A stretch of 64,000 bases of DNA from Candidatus Dependentiae bacterium (GCA_026389015.1 JAPLIR010000016.1:1-64000), one strand, 5' to 3'; counted from the stretch's first letter, positions 18,283 to 27,613 are shown. The notes: generated by a model not told the origin, from the letters alone. A program made the numbers and translations.

Positions 18283-18903
18283 TTATAGATTAAAAAAATC
18301 TAATTCCTCTAATGCTTCACGTAATTCAAACAGTGGCAATCCAACAATAGTTGAATATGAACCATGAATAACTTTTAAAAACTGCGCACCAAATTCTTCA
18401 ATAGCAATTGCATGTGCTGCTTCAAGCGCAATACTGTTATCGATATAAATATCAATCCACTGCTCAGGAATAGCAAAAATATATTCAGCCTGTTCACAGC
18501 GCACAATACGTTTTTCGATCTGCCATGCACCATCTTTCCATATTTTTTTATCAAGACAAAATGCTGTTGCCAAGCGAGCACCCGCACGAGCATCTCGAAT
18601 CTTTTGAACTGCATCCGCACGGTCAACTGGTTTGCCTTCGATGCGACCATTAAGGTCTTGCGATAAGGTATCTGCCGTTAACACAAAACAAATGTCGCCC
18701 TCTTTTCCTTGCGGCAAGACCACATGTTTCATTTTATGTAGGGCTATTGATTCAACTACCTGCGGCAGGGTCAATCCCCAATCGCATACTGATTCATCTG
18801 CATCCTGGCCAACCAGCGTAAAAGGAAGCTTAATTCCCTTAAGCAATGATTGCCGCGATGGCGACTTTGAACCTAAAAGAAGTGTGTGTTTAATGTGTTG
18901 CAT
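18283..18903 (-). CDS. maf: Maf-family nucleotide pyrophosphatase
   Basis: The 206-residue product matches Maf (house-cleaning nucleoside triphosphate pyrophosphatase): LLLGSKSPSRQSLL (family S-x-SPRR-x-x-LL), DADES, LTADTLS (the ADT motif with the catalytic Asp), EGKPVDRADA (the GKP motif) and a C-terminal GLPLFELREAL. It would hydrolyse non-canonical or excess NTPs in the cytoplasm. The second Arg of the SPRR motif is kept while the first is Ser, a modest deviation. Its 3' end is duplicated at 16686-16840. Confidence 0.9.
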   Translation of the reverse strand: MQHIKHTLLLGSKSPSRQSLLKGIKLPFTLVGQDADESVCDWGLTLPQVVESIALHKMKHVVLPQGKEGDICFVLTADTLSQDLNGRIEGKPVDRADAVQKIRDARAGARLATAFCLDKKIWKDGAWQIEKRIVRCEQAEYIFAIPEQWIDIYIDNSIALEAAHAIAIEEFGAQFLKVIHGSYSTIVGLPLFELREALEELDFFNL

Positions 18904-19150
18904 GAAAAAATCCTTATTTTTTTATCATTTTTTTGCATTACTCACCCATAAAAGACTCCGTCTCTCAAAAGGTCTTGCGTAGCACGATGTATCTTTAAAC
19001 GCACTGCTATAACCAGTATATATGATTTATACCCTGAGAACAAAGGGAAACGCTAATTGTCCAACAATGAGAAAAAGTGTATAATGTATTAATGACAGTT
19101 AAGCAAATGGATACATAGTAAGAAATTCATTCCCCACTAAAGAGACAATC

Positions 19151-20272
19151 ATGATTAATACCGAACTTAATGTAAGTACCAAAAAAGAAAAACCTAATGC
19201 AACATTCCATCAAAAAACATTTGATCAATTAATAAAAACAGTACAGGATCTTCACAATCAACAAGAAACGACAAATCGTGATCTTGACCTTGCTTTGCAA
19301 TTTTATCATGAAACCATGAGGCCTCATGAATCAGTTTTATTGCAGGTTCTTATGGAGCGCTTCACGATCGCATATCAATGCTATAGAACTTCAAAAAACT
19401 TCTCAAAACATGAGCTCAAAGCATTTAAAGAGTGGCTTACACAAGAAGTTAATCAAGTTTGCGTTATGCACAATTCACTCAAAGTTCCCGCTGAAATTCA
19501 AAAGATTTTCAAAGAATTACATGGCATCAGTTATGAAGAAAGCCTTGCTGAACAATTAAATACGCTGAAAAAGGCGATAAAAGAGCAATTTGGCATGGAT
19601 ATAGATATTTCAGATATCGATCTTCAGGACTCACATGAAGAAATTATGCGAAACATATTTCTAAAAATGGGCAAAGCTACTGCCAGCAAAAAAGACTCTT
19701 CTTGCAAAGCTCCACAATCAAAAAAGCAACGCGAAAAAGAGCTAAAGAAGCAGGCGTTTGAAGAAATACAATCAAAGAGCTTGAGCAGTATTTATAAACA
19801 ATTGGTACGTGTTTTGCATCCCGACTTGGAGCAAAATATCGAAAAGAAGGTCTGGAAAGAAGAGTTGATGAAAAAGCTCACGACCTCTTATAAAGGCAAT
19901 GACCTGTATTCGTTGTTGACCATAGAAATGGAATGGGCAAATCGCTCTGCAGGAAAGATACAATCACAAAACGATGAAGACCTCAAAATCTATAACACTA
20001 TTTTGAAAGATCAAATAAACGAACTTCAAACTGCTATTGATACGCTCTTTATGCATCCAAAATTTATGCCTATTCAAGGACTTTATAATAATAAGTTTGA
20101 TGGAATATCTACCTTAAAAAATAAAACCGTCGAATTGAAAAAATCAATTCAGGAAATCCAAGGAATGATTCCTCTCCTTAAAACTTCGGAATCCCAAACT
20201 ATCTTTAAAAAAATTATACAAGAACGTATTGCAATGCAAAGACTTACGACTCAAAAATTTATGCCGTTTTAA
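19151..20272 (+). CDS. J-domain (DnaJ-like) protein with long helical arms
   Basis: The 373-residue product contains SIYKQLVRVLHPDLEQ at about residues 212-230, with the His-Pro-Asp tripeptide at 223-225 that defines J-domains and triggers Hsp70 ATPase. A following helix ends SYKGNDLYSLLTIEMEW, as in bacterial J-domain proteins of the 'YRQLARxLHPD' type. Long charged helices lie before (1-200) and after. The protein is cytoplasmic with no zinc-finger region, so it is not a general DnaJ but probably a specialised Hsp70 co-chaperone. It is a single gene between maf and the propeller gene. Confidence 0.75.
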   Translation: MINTELNVSTKKEKPNATFHQKTFDQLIKTVQDLHNQQETTNRDLDLALQFYHETMRPHESVLLQVLMERFTIAYQCYRTSKNFSKHELKAFKEWLTQEVNQVCVMHNSLKVPAEIQKIFKELHGISYEESLAEQLNTLKKAIKEQFGMDIDISDIDLQDSHEEIMRNIFLKMGKATASKKDSSCKAPQSKKQREKELKKQAFEEIQSKSLSSIYKQLVRVLHPDLEQNIEKKVWKEELMKKLTTSYKGNDLYSLLTIEMEWANRSAGKIQSQNDEDLKIYNTILKDQINELQTAIDTLFMHPKFMPIQGLYNNKFDGISTLKNKTVELKKSIQEIQGMIPLLKTSESQTIFKKIIQERIAMQRLTTQKFMPF

Positions 20273-20313
20273 TGCAGCGATTGTTAATTAATGTGACAAC
20301 GGGTGGCACTATA

Positions 20314-20346
20314 CTGTCTACACTTCGAACTTTTAATTGGAACAGC
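20314..20346. repeat. 33-base dispersed repeat, copy 1
   Basis: CTGTCTACACTTCGAACTTT, followed by TAATTGGAACAGC, recurs at 26004-26036 with one substitution. Both copies are intergenic. Confidence 0.85.
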
Positions 20347-20462
20347 TTACAGGAAAAATACAATGTATCCGCATTGCTTAATCCATTGACAGTTGTAAAA
20401 ACGATCTAGTAGTATCTCAACTGCTTAAGTTGTATTGAAAATATTTTACAAGAGAGATCCCT

Positions 20463-21677
20463 ATGAAAATAGTAAGAATGTACATTCCATTATTTCTTAT
20501 CCTTATCAATCAAACAAGCTGGGTGTATTCGACGTCTAATTTGGGTGAATTTACCCCCATTGTTGGTTCACCCTTTGCAACAGGAAGCAATCCCTTTTCT
20601 GCATCATTTTCACCAGTAATTTCGGGCAATGTATTTGTTGCAGCTGCAAATGCAAATGACAGCACAGTTTCAATGTATAGTGTTAATCAAACAACTGGGT
20701 CATTGACTGCTGTTGCAGGGTCTCCATTTGCTACCGGAAGTTATCCCCAATCAGTATCATTTTCTCCAGATGTATCAGGAAGTTTATTTGCCGCTGTCGC
20801 AAATAATGGAAACAATAAGGTTTCAGTATATAGCATTAACACAACAACAGGCGCTTTTACCCCTGTTGCAGGGTCTCCATTTTCCACCGGAAATTTTCCT
20901 AGTTCTGTAGCCTTTTCACCAATAGCATCCGGAAATTTATTTGCTGCTGTTGCAAACGCATCGGGTACTGTATCAGTATATAGTGCTAATACCACAACAG
21001 GCGTATTCACCCCTGTTGCAGGGTCACCTTTTGCTGCAGGCTTAGGCCCAATTTCTGTGGCATTTTCACCACTAGTATCCGGCAATTTATTTGCTGCTGT
21101 TACCAACGGAAGCAGTAATACGATCTCAGTGTATAGCGTCAATCAAACAACCGGAGTATTCACTCCCGTTGCGGGATCGCCATTTGCAACAGGCACCACA
21201 CCTTTTTCTATAGCGTTTTCGCCACTCTCATCAGGAAACTTATTTGCTGCTGTTACCAATAATAGCGACAATAATGTTTCAGTGTATGAGGTTAATCAAA
21301 CAACTGGTTTATTTACACCTGTTACTGGATCTCCATTTGCAACAGGGAATACCCCTTATTTTGTAGGGTTTTCACCACTCTCATCAGGAAACTTATTTGC
21401 CGCTGTTACCAATAATCACGGTGATAATGTTTCAGTGTATACCATCAACCAAACAACGGGCGCATTTACACCCGCAACTGGATCTCCATTTGCAACAGCA
21501 AGTTACCCAGCTGCAGTGGGATTTTCACCACTACTATCAGGAGGCTTGTTTGCTCTTGTTTCAAGCCAAACTGATAACAATGTTGCTATTTATAATGTTA
21601 CTTCTTCTGAAGTAGTTAAAAATGGTAGCGCTTTATCACTCGCAATTATCGCCAAATATTGCAGTAATGCCTTCTAG
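20463..21677 (+). CDS. Secreted seven-repeat beta-propeller protein
   Basis: The 404-residue product has a signal peptide (MYIPLFLILINQTSWVYS) and seven repeats of about 50 residues. Each reads roughly TPVAGSPFATG...VAFSP...SGNLFAAV...NNVSVYSVNQTTG, the pattern of lactonase/YVTN-type seven-bladed beta-propellers. Such proteins act in binding or surface layers; no catalytic residues can be assigned. The ending is SLAIIAKYCSNAF. Related repeat proteins of another type lie at 23199-24584 and 54916-56400. Confidence 0.8.
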   Translation: MKIVRMYIPLFLILINQTSWVYSTSNLGEFTPIVGSPFATGSNPFSASFSPVISGNVFVAAANANDSTVSMYSVNQTTGSLTAVAGSPFATGSYPQSVSFSPDVSGSLFAAVANNGNNKVSVYSINTTTGAFTPVAGSPFSTGNFPSSVAFSPIASGNLFAAVANASGTVSVYSANTTTGVFTPVAGSPFAAGLGPISVAFSPLVSGNLFAAVTNGSSNTISVYSVNQTTGVFTPVAGSPFATGTTPFSIAFSPLSSGNLFAAVTNNSDNNVSVYEVNQTTGLFTPVTGSPFATGNTPYFVGFSPLSSGNLFAAVTNNHGDNVSVYTINQTTGAFTPATGSPFATASYPAAVGFSPLLSGGLFALVSSQTDNNVAIYNVTSSEVVKNGSALSLAIIAKYCSNAF

Positions 21678-21692
21678 CTTTTTAAATTTGAT

Positions 21693-23114
21693 TTAAAAAG
21701 CTAAACCAACATCAGCCCACAGCGCCCATTGATTAAATGCGGCATTGTGCTGAGCGAATTCATACGATCCGCCTAAGCCAAATAGACCTGCAAAACATCT
21801 GAATGCGTAGGGCCTTGCAATGGCAGCATATATTTTGTTGGTCAGAACATTGGGATGAGCAGCTGATGAAAGATTAAGATCGCTCACTGTTAAAGGCACA
21901 AATATTGCATCACTCACAACGGTTCCAAAAGATTGGGCAATAGTTGCCGTACTTGCAGATGTTTGATTGGTGCCGCATACACCACTCATATCATAAATAC
22001 CTATAGTATTGTTCGATAAAGCATTATTGCAGCATCGCAATGCAACTTTTTCTTTTTGACGCCACCATAAATCATAACCAATTTCTATATCCCAGTTGCA
22101 ATGGCGGTGGTGCAGAGCAAGCCAAAAATCTACAGTACTGCGTGGGGTTACTTTTGTTGGCAATGTAAAATAATTAATTCCAGGCAATGAATTCAAGGGT
22201 TGACTTTGATCTACAACTAATAAATAACGAGACCAGTCACCATTATCACACAAATCAAACGATCGTCTTTCATGAGCACTAAAAGCATAGCGATATTTAC
22301 AATCGCCCAAGATAGTCCATGAATTATCTTCTCGCTCACACAAAACATAGTCAGCATTCAAACCTACACCAAGAGTTACATGCTTAGAGCCAACAAGTGG
22401 TTCAAACAAATAATATGAAGTTGGACGATTGCCTGTTGGAATAGTAAGCACACCGTACAAAGCAATGTGATCTACTTTGGGACAATCAAAATCATAACCA
22501 ATTTTTATCTGAATATCATCAAGGCCAGCTTTAGTTTTTTCCCCACAACATTTAATTTTGCCAGCACACCAGTCTGGATTATTAAATCCATCACACATGT
22601 TTGTAAAATCTGGTATGGTCCCATTTTCAGTTCTATCAGTTTCTCTTACATGCATAGTATGGGTAGCGCCCATAATTGCAGTATTAGCAAGCAACCATAA
22701 ACCATCTAACCATCTATTAAAATTCGCATAGAAGGTGAGCACTCCTCCATAGGTAGTGCGTTGAGGAGCACAGCACAATGTTGAACTGTACAGTGTTCCT
22801 GAAGCAGAAATAACATTAAACCACAAAGGGTTTATATCTCCCGTGCCATTTTCGCGTACTGCAACACAGCATTTGTTGTGCGGCAAAAAGAATGCGGCTG
22901 ATTTTTTTCCTTGTGTTGATCGTTGATAAAATGGTTTGACGGATAGCTGGAAATCGTTTTTATCGCCGTGATACATATCATAATCGGTTAAAGCAAGTTC
23001 AAATGTTGGGTCAGTGGTGATTTGGCGAGGTGTAAAAAAAGTGTGACTTGCGCCATATGCCGCGCAACATCCAGATATAAGGATAAAAAAGATACATAAC
23101 TGTAAAGACTTCAT
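21693..23114 (-). CDS. Outer-membrane beta-barrel protein, family B
   Basis: The start at 23114 (MKSLQLCIFFILISGCCAAYGAS) has AAAGGAG upstream; the frame extends to 23150. The 473-residue product ends WALWADVGLAF, with the barrel-type terminal Phe. It is paralogous to the 53375-54796 protein: TPRQITTDPTFE / VPRQLSYNPILE; NPLWFNVISAS / SSLWFNVISSD; RYLFEPLVGSKHV-type block. Probably a porin-like surface protein; substrate unknown. It converges with the propeller gene, with only 15 bases between stops. Confidence 0.8.
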   Translation of the reverse strand: MKSLQLCIFFILISGCCAAYGASHTFFTPRQITTDPTFELALTDYDMYHGDKNDFQLSVKPFYQRSTQGKKSAAFFLPHNKCCVAVRENGTGDINPLWFNVISASGTLYSSTLCCAPQRTTYGGVLTFYANFNRWLDGLWLLANTAIMGATHTMHVRETDRTENGTIPDFTNMCDGFNNPDWCAGKIKCCGEKTKAGLDDIQIKIGYDFDCPKVDHIALYGVLTIPTGNRPTSYYLFEPLVGSKHVTLGVGLNADYVLCEREDNSWTILGDCKYRYAFSAHERRSFDLCDNGDWSRYLLVVDQSQPLNSLPGINYFTLPTKVTPRSTVDFWLALHHRHCNWDIEIGYDLWWRQKEKVALRCCNNALSNNTIGIYDMSGVCGTNQTSASTATIAQSFGTVVSDAIFVPLTVSDLNLSSAAHPNVLTNKIYAAIARPYAFRCFAGLFGLGGSYEFAQHNAAFNQWALWADVGLAF

Positions 23115-23170
23115 ATATTCTCCTTTGGTATAAAAAATAACTTTTATCATTTTTGTACGTTACTCCACCT

Positions 23171-23193
23171 TTTAATAAAATAATTTTATTAAA
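23171..23193 (-). terminator. AT-rich hairpin after the delta-60 gene
   Basis: TTTAATAAAAT-A-ATTTTATTAAA is a perfect 11-base inverted repeat six bases after the 23199-24584 stop. The stem is all A/T, so termination strength is uncertain. Confidence 0.45.
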
Positions 23194-23198
23194 TATGA

Positions 23199-24584
23199 TC
23201 ACATAAAGAGACAATATTTTTGTTGAATGGCCACGGTTAATGCGCTTTCGATTAACGATGACAGTATTCCATAACGGGCTATGGCAAATCGATAAGCGCC
23301 TTCTATTAATGTTTGGCCGGCTACAACTATTTTTCCATCGACTTGTATGGCGAGGCTTTGGGCTTTGCCATTAGTGCTTGTATCAAATATGGTTGTAATG
23401 ATTCCTGCAGGCATTCCGGAGGGGCTGAATGTAGCATCAAGTGTTCCGTCAGAGGTGTATCGTGCTAACAAAAATTGAGTAATGCCTGTTATTGTAGCCT
23501 GCCCGGCGGCAACTATTTTACCATCAGTTTGAAGAGCAATTTTTGTTGCTTGACTAGTTGTCCCAACCGGTGTTGTTACGGTGCCTAATGGAGTTCCACT
23601 AGGATTAAAGTTAGTATCAAGTGTGCCATCGGAATTATATCGTGCCAATGCGGATTGAATAATGCCGGTTACTGTAGCATTGCCAGAAACAACTATTTTG
23701 CCATCAGCTTGTAGAGCTATGCCGCTTGCTGCTGCTCTTGTGCCAATAAGTGTTGTTACTATGCCCGTGCCCGTACCAAATGAGGTAGTATCAAGCGTTC
23801 CATTAGCGTTATATCGGGTTAATGCAATATAGGTAACGCCTGCCAAAACAGAAAATCCAGCAGCAACTATTTTCCCATCGGTCTGCAAAGCTACATCAAA
23901 AAAACGAGTTCCCGTATCAATCAGCATTGTTATTTTGCCACCTATGCCAAATGAAGCATCAAGTGTTCCATCAGAGTTATATCGAGCTAATGCCCCATAA
24001 GAAACAACCGCTGGTATAGTAATGGTAAAGCCCGCAACAACTATCTTTCCATCGGCTTGTAAAGCTACTGCTTGGCCTTCGCTTACATCAGCAATAAATA
24101 TTGTTACTGTACCTGGTATAGTACCAGAAGGATTAAATGAAGTATCAAGTGTGCCGTTAGAATTATATCGGGCTAATCCAAAGTAAGTAGTTCCCGAAAC
24201 ATTTGCCGTACCTGCAGCAACTATTTTGCCATCAGGTTGTAGTACTACTGCAGAAATTGAACTATTGCTACCGACACCAAATGATGTCCTTGCTATGCCA
24301 GCTACGCCAAATGAAGTATCAAGTGTCCCATTCGTATTGTACCGTGCTAATGCAAATAGGGAATCGCCTCCCATATTAACAGCAAACCCGGCGATAACTA
24401 TCTTGCCATCGGGTTGTACAGCAACGCCATTAGCTACGCTTATACTATCAATAGGTGTCGTTACGGTGCCAGGTGGCGTTCCGCTAGGGTTAAAAGTAAT
24501 ATCAAGGGTTTCACCAATAGCAGTGAATGGTATCAAGCAACTAACGAGTATCGCTTTTGTTAACCATGTGCATTCCATCTGCAT
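23199..24584 (-). CDS. Secreted delta-60 repeat protein
   Basis: The 461-residue product has a signal peptide (KAILVSCLIPFTAIGETLD) and seven or so repeats of about 55-60 residues with the delta-60 hallmarks: GTLDTSFG...G and VALQPDGKIVVAG followed by ALARYNSDGTLD. Delta-60 repeats are common in large secreted or surface bacterial proteins. Paralogue at 54916-56400. The C-terminus reads KYCLFM; CLFM formally fits a CaaX box but lacks relatives that keep it. Related tail KYC also ends the 404-residue propeller. Confidence 0.8.
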   Translation of the reverse strand: MQMECTWLTKAILVSCLIPFTAIGETLDITFNPSGTPPGTVTTPIDSISVANGVAVQPDGKIVIAGFAVNMGGDSLFALARYNTNGTLDTSFGVAGIARTSFGVGSNSSISAVVLQPDGKIVAAGTANVSGTTYFGLARYNSNGTLDTSFNPSGTIPGTVTIFIADVSEGQAVALQADGKIVVAGFTITIPAVVSYGALARYNSDGTLDASFGIGGKITMLIDTGTRFFDVALQTDGKIVAAGFSVLAGVTYIALTRYNANGTLDTTSFGTGTGIVTTLIGTRAAASGIALQADGKIVVSGNATVTGIIQSALARYNSDGTLDTNFNPSGTPLGTVTTPVGTTSQATKIALQTDGKIVAAGQATITGITQFLLARYTSDGTLDATFSPSGMPAGIITTIFDTSTNGKAQSLAIQVDGKIVVAGQTLIEGAYRFAIARYGILSSLIESALTVAIQQKYCLFM

Positions 24585-24933
24585 TGTTTTTATCCTTATA
24601 AATTAAAAATTCAGGCGAAATGGGACCAATATCACATTCTTCATTTGATATATGTTTATCTTTATTTGTGAGCTTTAGTCAACAAATGGGCCCACTTAAC
24701 ACAGGTAACCGCACTACAAACCCTATATTTGAGCTATCTTAATTAATTGATAACTTTCTCTTTTTGAAACAAATGTATGCGCAGATTGTAGATTAGCGAT
24801 AACTATTTTATGAGTTCTGAAGTTGGGGGAAGAAGGCAACTTATTAAGCTGGTACTATCGAACTTGATGCTGAAGGATGAAAACATCGTCTGTGAAGTGC
24901 TTTCGCCATTTGATTTGATAGTAAAAAGTTCGG
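24585..24933. other. Gap without a recognisable gene
   Basis: About 350 bases upstream of the delta-60 gene hold its likely promoter and AT-rich sequence. I see no RNA gene or intact reading frame here. Confidence 0.4.
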
Positions 24934-25406
24934 ATGATCAACTATGGCTACACAGAAATTGTGCAAGAATTAATTAAATCGGGCGCTGATGTCAACATTA
25001 AAGGAGAGTATGGACATACGCCGCTTATGCTTGCTGCTAAAAATGGCTATGAAGATATTACTATCTCCCTCATCAAAGCAGGTGCCCATATCAATGCCCA
25101 AAAGTCACTTGGAGACGCAGCCCTGATAATTGCCCCTGAAACCTCTAAAGAAGACGATCCAAGTATTATTAAGGAATTAATCAAAGCAGGTGCCGATATA
25201 AACATTCAAACTAATACGGGTTCAAGCGCACTAACTAGAGCTGTTGAGCAAGGCAATATACATATAATCAAAGCTTTGCTCAAAGCTGGCGCCGATGTAC
25301 ACTTGAAAGGCGAATGGAGCCGCGCTGCATTAGATTGGCCATATCAGATGACATAAAAAAACTATTAGAAGAACATAAGAAACAACAATCGTTCGCACTA
25401 AAATAA
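24934..25406 (+). pseudogene. Ankyrin-repeat gene fragment with frameshift
   Basis: Ankyrin sequence starts abruptly (MINYGYTEIVQELIKSGADV) with a stop upstream and no signal peptide, so the 5' end is lost. Four repeats follow. Near 25335 GATTGGCC lacks one T relative to GATTTGGCC; restoring it gives AALDLAISDDIKKLLEEHKK and a stop at 25404-25406, a normal ankyrin ending. The gene is therefore both 5'-truncated and frameshifted. Confidence 0.75.
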
Positions 25407-25446
25407 AAAAACAGCTTAGGCGATAAAAACCTTCTGAGCTGTTTTT
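25406..25446 (+). terminator. Intrinsic terminator after the ankyrin fragment
   Basis: AAAAACAGCT at 25406-25415 pairs with AGCTGTTTTT at 25437-25446, and a T-rich stretch follows. Confidence 0.7.
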
Positions 25447-25501
25447 GTTTGCAACCTATGTTAATTTTTTTGCATTGATAACCGGCGGATCATGAGCGAA
25501 T

Positions 25502-25744
25502 TTACCACAACCTTCTATGAGCAAATACATACCCGGAACCGGATTTTAGATACCGCTCAAATTGTATTGCCTTCACTTCATCATCAAAACAAACGTATGT
25601 CACTATTTTCCATGGCCTAAAGTCAGATCAATATATTGATCCACCAGAATTATGTTTTTCAAGTCGCTGTTCAAGATCAACAGTATATCCTATGTAGGTT
25701 TTGCTAGGATCTTTTAATGATTTGATGAGATAAACGTAGTACAT
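25502..25744 (-). pseudogene. GIY-YIG domain protein gene with in-frame TGA
   Basis: An 81-codon minus-strand frame reads MYYVYLIKSLKDPSKTYIGY, the GIY-YIG signature of small YhbQ/UvrC-type nuclease proteins, then RPWKIVTYVCFDDEVKAIQF. Codon 39 is TGA (25630-25628), between SIY and SDFRPW. The rest stays in frame, so this is a recently inactivated gene, or a sequencing error. The region 25745-26251 further holds a short inverted repeat (GCCCTACTTCG...CGAAGGGC) and the 33-base dispersed repeat but no gene I can support. Confidence 0.75.
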
Positions 25745-26003
25745 AGTGAATCAGAAGAGTTTTATGGTGGAGAAATGTGGAAACAAAAAAATTAATAACA
25801 AACTCGCTCGAGAGCGAAACTTAATGAGCCGGAACAATTTTAATGTAATTTTAATCGGATGAACTTTATGCCCTACTTCGCAAGCTACGAAGGGCATTCT
25901 TCGCTCAGTTCTATCAATCTTTATTTTAATTTGTATACCAATCATTTGAAGAAGATGGCCCGCCATTCGAAGCTCCTTAAAGAGCGAAGAATGGCTGGAG
26001 ACG

Positions 26004-26036
26004 CTGTCTACACTTCGAACTTTTAACTGGAACAGC
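26004..26036. repeat. 33-base dispersed repeat, copy 2
   Basis: Matches 20314-20346 with a single T/C difference. It lies in the 500-base gap before the clostripain-like gene. Confidence 0.85.
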
Positions 26037-26251
26037 ATCACACATATCCTGAAATTATTCAGGCATCAAACATACTCTTATTAAGAGTCAGTTTCTGATG
26101 CACTTCTTCATTGACAAGGGCCAACAAGCGGCAACACTGTAACCGTAATAGAACAGAGGTAAGAGTTTTATTCATTTAAAAAAAAGTTGCTCCAAGCTGT
26201 TTCATTGATGTATCCTTCTAGAAAATAAAAAACTTCAAAAAAGGAGCCATC

Positions 26252-27547
26252 ATGTTTGCAAAAAAATTCTATTCCTTATGTCTGATTGTTGCATTATCAT
26301 GTAGCTCATTATCTCTGCTAGCCAACAGTTGGCGCATACTGTTCTACATGGATTCAAGTGATAGCCTCAGTGATATGGCATTTAAAAATATTACTGATAT
26401 GGTTCGTGGAAAACCCAATGATTCCATTGAGCTTTTTATTCAACTACATGCTTATTACAATGCCGGCTTACGGTATCGAGTAACCAATCAAGGTTTAGTC
26501 TTTTTGGAAGAAGTAACGTTAACTGGCAATAACAAACAAGATTTTATTGATGCTGCATCATGGGGATTTTCTGGTAATAATGCTGACCACACTATGATGA
26601 TCATGTCAAACCATGGTTGGGGAATTCTAGATCCTCGCTGGAATGAACAAACACAAAAATACGAAGTCGATAGTGATCAACTGGCAACATCCTGCACCGC
26701 CAAACGGTCAGCCCTTGCTCATCACCAACAACGACACAAAGGCTACATGTTTAACCATACAACAAAAACCTATCTAACCAACGATGACCTCATCTCAGGC
26801 CTCAACACCATTAAAGATGAAGTCCTGTCTGGCCAACAGATTGATATTGTAGCTTTTGATACGTGCATGGGAGCAATGCTCGAGGTTGCTTATCAAGTGG
26901 CCCCGTTTGCTCGCTATATGGTGGGCAGCCAAAGTTGTTCATTACCCGATGGCTTTGACTATCAAGGTATCACGACAGTCTTGAATCAAGAAAACAATAC
27001 ACCATTGGATGTTGCTGCTGGTATGGTTAATGCATTTGATGATTATTATACTCGCCATGATGATTCAGGAATCTATACTCATACCGCCTTCGATCTAAAC
27101 CGTGTGGATGACGTGCGCATAGCGCTCAACCTCCTCATTGAACAGGTACTTAATCTTCCAGATTACACAAATATTTTGAATACAGTCCGTGATGCTTCGC
27201 CACGTTTTTGCATGTGGCCAATGTATACCGACACCATGGAATTTTTTACTATTTTAGGCAATCAATTAGCCCCCAGCGAAGAATCAGACCAAGTCACTGC
27301 CGTTATGCAAGCAATAGAGATTTTGCGCAATGCACATGCGACAATGATTGTTGCTCGTTGTGGCGGATCGGCAACACACGGTATGGCTCACGGCTCGGCT
27401 ATATATTGTCCCTTCAATCGCATAGATAGCTCATACAATCAGACACTGTTTGCAGGGTCGTGCCAATGGATTAATCTCTTGCAAGCTATGTGTACTGATC
27501 AAACAGGGGATAGTCTGACAGCCTGGTCTGTTGGAAATGCTTCATGA
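26252..27547 (+). CDS. Secreted clostripain-like cysteine protease (peptidase family C11)
   Basis: The 431-residue product has a signal peptide (SLCLIVALSCSSLSLLANS) and the clan CD catalytic pair: His121 in MSNHGWG and Cys205 in IVAFDTCMGAMLEVAY, followed by the C11 signature YMVGSQS. C11 enzymes (clostripain) cleave after Arg/Lys and are secreted. WRILFYMDSSDSL fits the first strand of the family. Preceded by AAAAAGGAG. No CaaX or ankyrin elements. A role in host or periplasmic protein degradation is inferred. Confidence 0.85.
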   Translation: MFAKKFYSLCLIVALSCSSLSLLANSWRILFYMDSSDSLSDMAFKNITDMVRGKPNDSIELFIQLHAYYNAGLRYRVTNQGLVFLEEVTLTGNNKQDFIDAASWGFSGNNADHTMMIMSNHGWGILDPRWNEQTQKYEVDSDQLATSCTAKRSALAHHQQRHKGYMFNHTTKTYLTNDDLISGLNTIKDEVLSGQQIDIVAFDTCMGAMLEVAYQVAPFARYMVGSQSCSLPDGFDYQGITTVLNQENNTPLDVAAGMVNAFDDYYTRHDDSGIYTHTAFDLNRVDDVRIALNLLIEQVLNLPDYTNILNTVRDASPRFCMWPMYTDTMEFFTILGNQLAPSEESDQVTAVMQAIEILRNAHATMIVARCGGSATHGMAHGSAIYCPFNRIDSSYNQTLFAGSCQWINLLQAMCTDQTGDSLTAWSVGNAS

Positions 27548-27613
27548 ATGCAAAGAAACTGTTATAGTGACATTAATTCGGTTTCTGATGTACTTCATAG
27601 AACAGGGGGGAAA

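Noticed and set aside
23199-24584. CLFM end as a confident prenylation box
   Set aside because: The paralogue at 54916-56400 lacks it and the aromatic third position is less typical; kept only as a weak note.
25502-25744. TGA recoded as an amino acid
   Set aside because: TGA is used as an ordinary stop elsewhere (e.g. the ABC-F stop at 35014-35016), so a broken GIY-YIG gene is simpler.
25751-26041. 96-codon minus-strand frame
   Set aside because: Composition is erratic, it spans the inverted repeat and the 33-base repeat, and it matches no family; no ribosome site.
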